Shown here: positions 61,691 to 64,000 of the stretch, one piece after another
Numbering within the stretch: position 1 is the stretch's first letter
Layout: every line of letters starts with the position of its first letter
Source: Nephrocerus scutellatus
Taxonomy: Eukaryota > Arthropoda > Insecta > Diptera > Pipunculidae
Assembly (NCBI GenBank): GCA_947095585.1
Contig: OX352766.1
Coordinates: 23,798,939-23,862,938, forward strand
Reading direction: 5' to 3'
DNA: 64,000 nt
Program-made: the position numbers and the translations under genes
The notes under the pieces: model-generated
The model's database searches: none
Told to the model about the DNA's origin: nothing
What the model saw: only the letters and a program-made list of their open reading frames with translations

Positions 61691-62404
61691 AACAACCAGT
61701 AAAAATTAAAATTTTTCGTGTAAATTCTCTAATTGATACACAAAGTGCAACGCCCTCTTATCCTGATCACTCCAAAATTTTTACAAAACGTGTTTCGATC
61801 GGAGATACACATGTCTATAAAATTAAAATAAAATCGGGCTAATTTTTAAAAATTTATATGGTAGCCCCTCGGCCTAGGGGCCACTTCAAAATTTTTACAA
61901 AAAGCGTTGTCCATAGGATTAAACATGTGTGTATAAAATTTGAAGAAAATCGGGTAAATTTTTAAAAATGTTAATGGGGCCTTCCGTCTCCGAGGCCCAA
62001 ATTTTTACAAAAAGTGTTGTGCGTCAGAGATACACTCGCGTGTACATATTTAAGAAAATCAGGTACTATTTTTTATAAATTTTGTATGGGTGCCACCCGA
62101 CCCCGGGCCCCGATCACTCATAAACATTTACAAAAAGTGGTGTCCATCGGAAATACACATGCATGTAAAATTTGAAAAAAATCGGGTATACTTTTTTTTA
62201 TAAGATTTGTGTACTTTTTGTAATATATTTGTATGGGAGCTCTCCCTGACCCCGCGCCCCGAAGGGCCCAAATTTTAATAGAAAGTGTTGTCATGAGAGA
62301 TAAACATGTGTGCATAATTTCAATTAAATCGGGCTGAAGGAAGTGGGTTAAAAATTGATCACAAGCCAGCCAGCCAGCCACGGTCAAGTGAAGTTAAAGT
62401 TAAA
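61691..62404 (+). mobile_element. AACCC repeat family, copy E
   Basis: It starts AACAACCAGTAAAAATTAAA with TCGTGTAAATTCTCTAATTG. About five ATACACATG-type units are spaced 110-150 bp apart (61799 to about 62295), followed by the family's 3' block (TTTCAATTAAATCGGGCTGA, AAGTGGGTTAAAAATTGATC, CAGCCAGCCAGCCACGG). The terminal GAGAATTT is degraded to GTTAAAGTTAAAAAAG. Confidence 0.72.
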
Positions 62405-63545
62405 AAAGAAAAAAAAAATAGCAGAACAAAAACCTGAAATAACCAAACTTATAATTTAAACAACAAAAATGCAATTTGTAACAACCGAAGCAGAGGAGAA
62501 GAACCCTGGGTGACCGGCGAGCGTCACCCGAGCAAACATCGTTACAACATTACTTGAATCAAATATTAATATTAGGGTGACTTTGTTTTGACAACTAGAT
62601 TGTATCAATGAATTGAACATTGACATTCAAGTGAAATGTTTTAGTTCCCAATGTAATGTTTATCTACTTAGATTATATAAATGTATAAATGTTCTGACAC
62701 CTATGAAAAATTGTGAGTGCTTATATCTAAGCCTTTCTCTCTCTTAAAACAGTCATCATTAGAGCAGCAGCTATCAAATAAAGAAATCGAATGGAATCAA
62801 ATCAAATGAATGAATGATTTTTTTTTTATATATTTACTCCCTGAACGACTTGCGCCACGGCAAAAAGGTGGGCTAAGCCCTTTATTAAAATTAAGAATTA
62901 AATCGGAGAAATGTGATTTACAATACATCACATTTCTCACGTTTGTAGCCGGTTTCAATTTTATTTTCTCGGAATCCTCCCTGATTCATTGAAAAAAGCA
63001 ATACGGAAAAAAACGTTCACGAAACTAAAACGACGCGAGTCCTAATGCTTTAATGAATGGATCATGGTCAAAGAGAACTACAAAAAACCTTGACCAAGAA
63101 AATATTACAAAAAAAAATGACATACGTGAGCCTTGAAAATTCTTGGAGCCTCTATTGAAAAATTCGGTCTATCAGGAACTAGCTGACTTCTTACTTGAAT
63201 GCCCACAACTCGACAGTTAATTGCACCGGATTCGTTTGTAGTACCAGGCCTAACAAACGAAAGAGGCACGCACAACTATCGAGCCGATAAGCTCCAACGC
63301 CAAACATTACACCAAGGATGAGCGAGAAAGCTGGACTCAAAAGGATCTCTTTAAGATTCTTTGCGGTTTCTCGTTTATTCCTCCAACTCAGGCCCCTTTC
63401 ATTAAGATTTGTAATTTGATTCTTTTCTTTTAAATTTTTATGATTTAAAAAGAAACAATTAAAAATTTAAAAATTTAATTCCGAAAAACGACTAACTACT
63501 ACGACAATTATTATGTTATTTATTTATTGCACTATACTGGACTAG
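62405..63545. other. Unassigned DNA with an LTR- or promoter-like stretch
   Basis: Between about 62585 and 62815 there is TTATATAAATGTATAAATG (TATA-like, 62672) followed by TCAAATAAAGAAATCG (AATAAA, 62774), an order that would fit a solo LTR, but no TG...CA ends with duplication could be fixed. The rest shows no coding. Confidence 0.35.
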
Positions 63546-64000
63546 AGATCACAAAACAGATATAGAGCAAATGAAAACAGTCGACGTATGGCAAAAATTG
63601 CAGCAACACTACCCAATGGATATGAGCGCATAAACATAGCCAGATCAATCAAGGCAGCAAGAAAAGAAGAGCGAGCAAAAACGTACAGAAATTGGTCGCA
63701 AGAATCGAGCAACTCTCACCTTGGTCGTGCTGTACACGACGTAGTGGCACAACCAACGGAAAAATGCACCAACCTAGGAACAAAGGCAGTCCACCTAATT
63801 ACAGGACATGGACCTTTTAACAGATACTTCCGTCGCTTAAGGATAAAGGAAATCCCGGACGTCTGCCCTTGCCAGATGGATGTCGATAGCATTCAGCATA
63901 TACTGAATGACTGTACGCTCCCAGAGAGGGTTGAAGCACGAAGGGAATACAATGAAAAATACGGACAAGAGAACATCGTACTAAGGATAGACGACGTCTC
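63546..64000 (+). pseudogene. LINE-C: R1/I-type ORF2 C-terminus, running off the window
   Basis: A stop-free frame of 151 codons opens after a TAG at 63543 and is still open at the window end. It encodes NLGTKAVHLITGHGPFNRYF followed by a Cys/His cluster, CPCQMDVDSIQHILNDC. This is the RNase H-to-zinc-finger tail at the end of ORF2 in R1, I and related LINE clades. A first Met (63570) is internal. The element's RT would lie upstream but is not seen, so it is 5' truncated. I cannot tell whether it goes on intact. Confidence 0.7.

Overview
This is eukaryotic, AT-rich DNA that is almost wall-to-wall transposable elements. I found no host gene, no rRNA and no functional tRNA. The element set points to an insect, most likely a fly (Diptera). 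It includes BEL/Pao, Gypsy and Copia LTR elements, an insect-errantivirus-type env, a Jockey/TART-like LINE, CR1/Jockey-, RTE- and R1/I-type LINEs, IS630-Tc1-mariner, PIF/Harbinger, hAT and Helitron-like DNA elements, and a tRNA-derived SINE. The species call is inference only; a tephritid-like genome would fit but cannot be shown from this window. Elements lie in both orientations and inside one another, as in pericentromeric heterochromatin or a piRNA-cluster-like locus.

Layout. 1-2627: the 3' part of a BEL/Pao element (+) with its LTR. 2628-8980: a second BEL/Pao element (-), decayed, with its 5' LTR at 8508-8980. 8987-9978: a truncated errantivirus-type env. About 9995-25620: LINE-A, a Jockey-group LINE carrying the deepest nest. 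A solo LTR (outer limits 11181-21242) sits inside its ORF1. That LTR was hit by a mariner-like element (11253-12556) and by Gypsy-1 (12877-21173), and Gypsy-1 was itself hit by a PIF/Harbinger transposon (15591-19537). Each junction has a target-site duplication. LINE-A is also cut in ORF2 by a 748-bp repeat (23121-23868). 25620-30840: unassigned DNA with three tandem-repeat blocks.

About 30840-46734: LINE-B (+), split by a Copia element (31287-43526). Copia contains Gypsy-2 (31769-37071, with an 88-bp satellite in its 3' untranslated part), a SINE (39526-39814) and an unclassified 2.8-kb insertion (40028-42838). LINE-B also holds an inverted copy of the 748-bp repeat family (44058-44928). 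46735-49690: an RTE-type LINE (-). 50190-51196: a Helitron-like segment carrying a deleted mariner. 51200-57690: AT-rich and degenerate repetitive DNA with another repeat-family copy. 57690-59410: SINEs and a TIR-like element. 59952-61250: a non-autonomous hAT with a perfect 8-bp duplication. 61691-62404: another repeat-family copy. 63546-64000: the C-terminal part of an R1/I-type LINE ORF2 that runs off the window.

How the parts work together: they do not form one pathway; they are layers of insertion. The youngest-looking layers keep open genes. The Harbinger element has a five-exon DDE transposase gene whose splice phases close into 400 codons, plus an intact Myb/SANT-like partner, so it could be autonomous. 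The mariner-like element has an uninterrupted transposase with an unusual catalytic spacing. All the LTR and LINE copies carry frameshifts, stops or large deletions and look dead.
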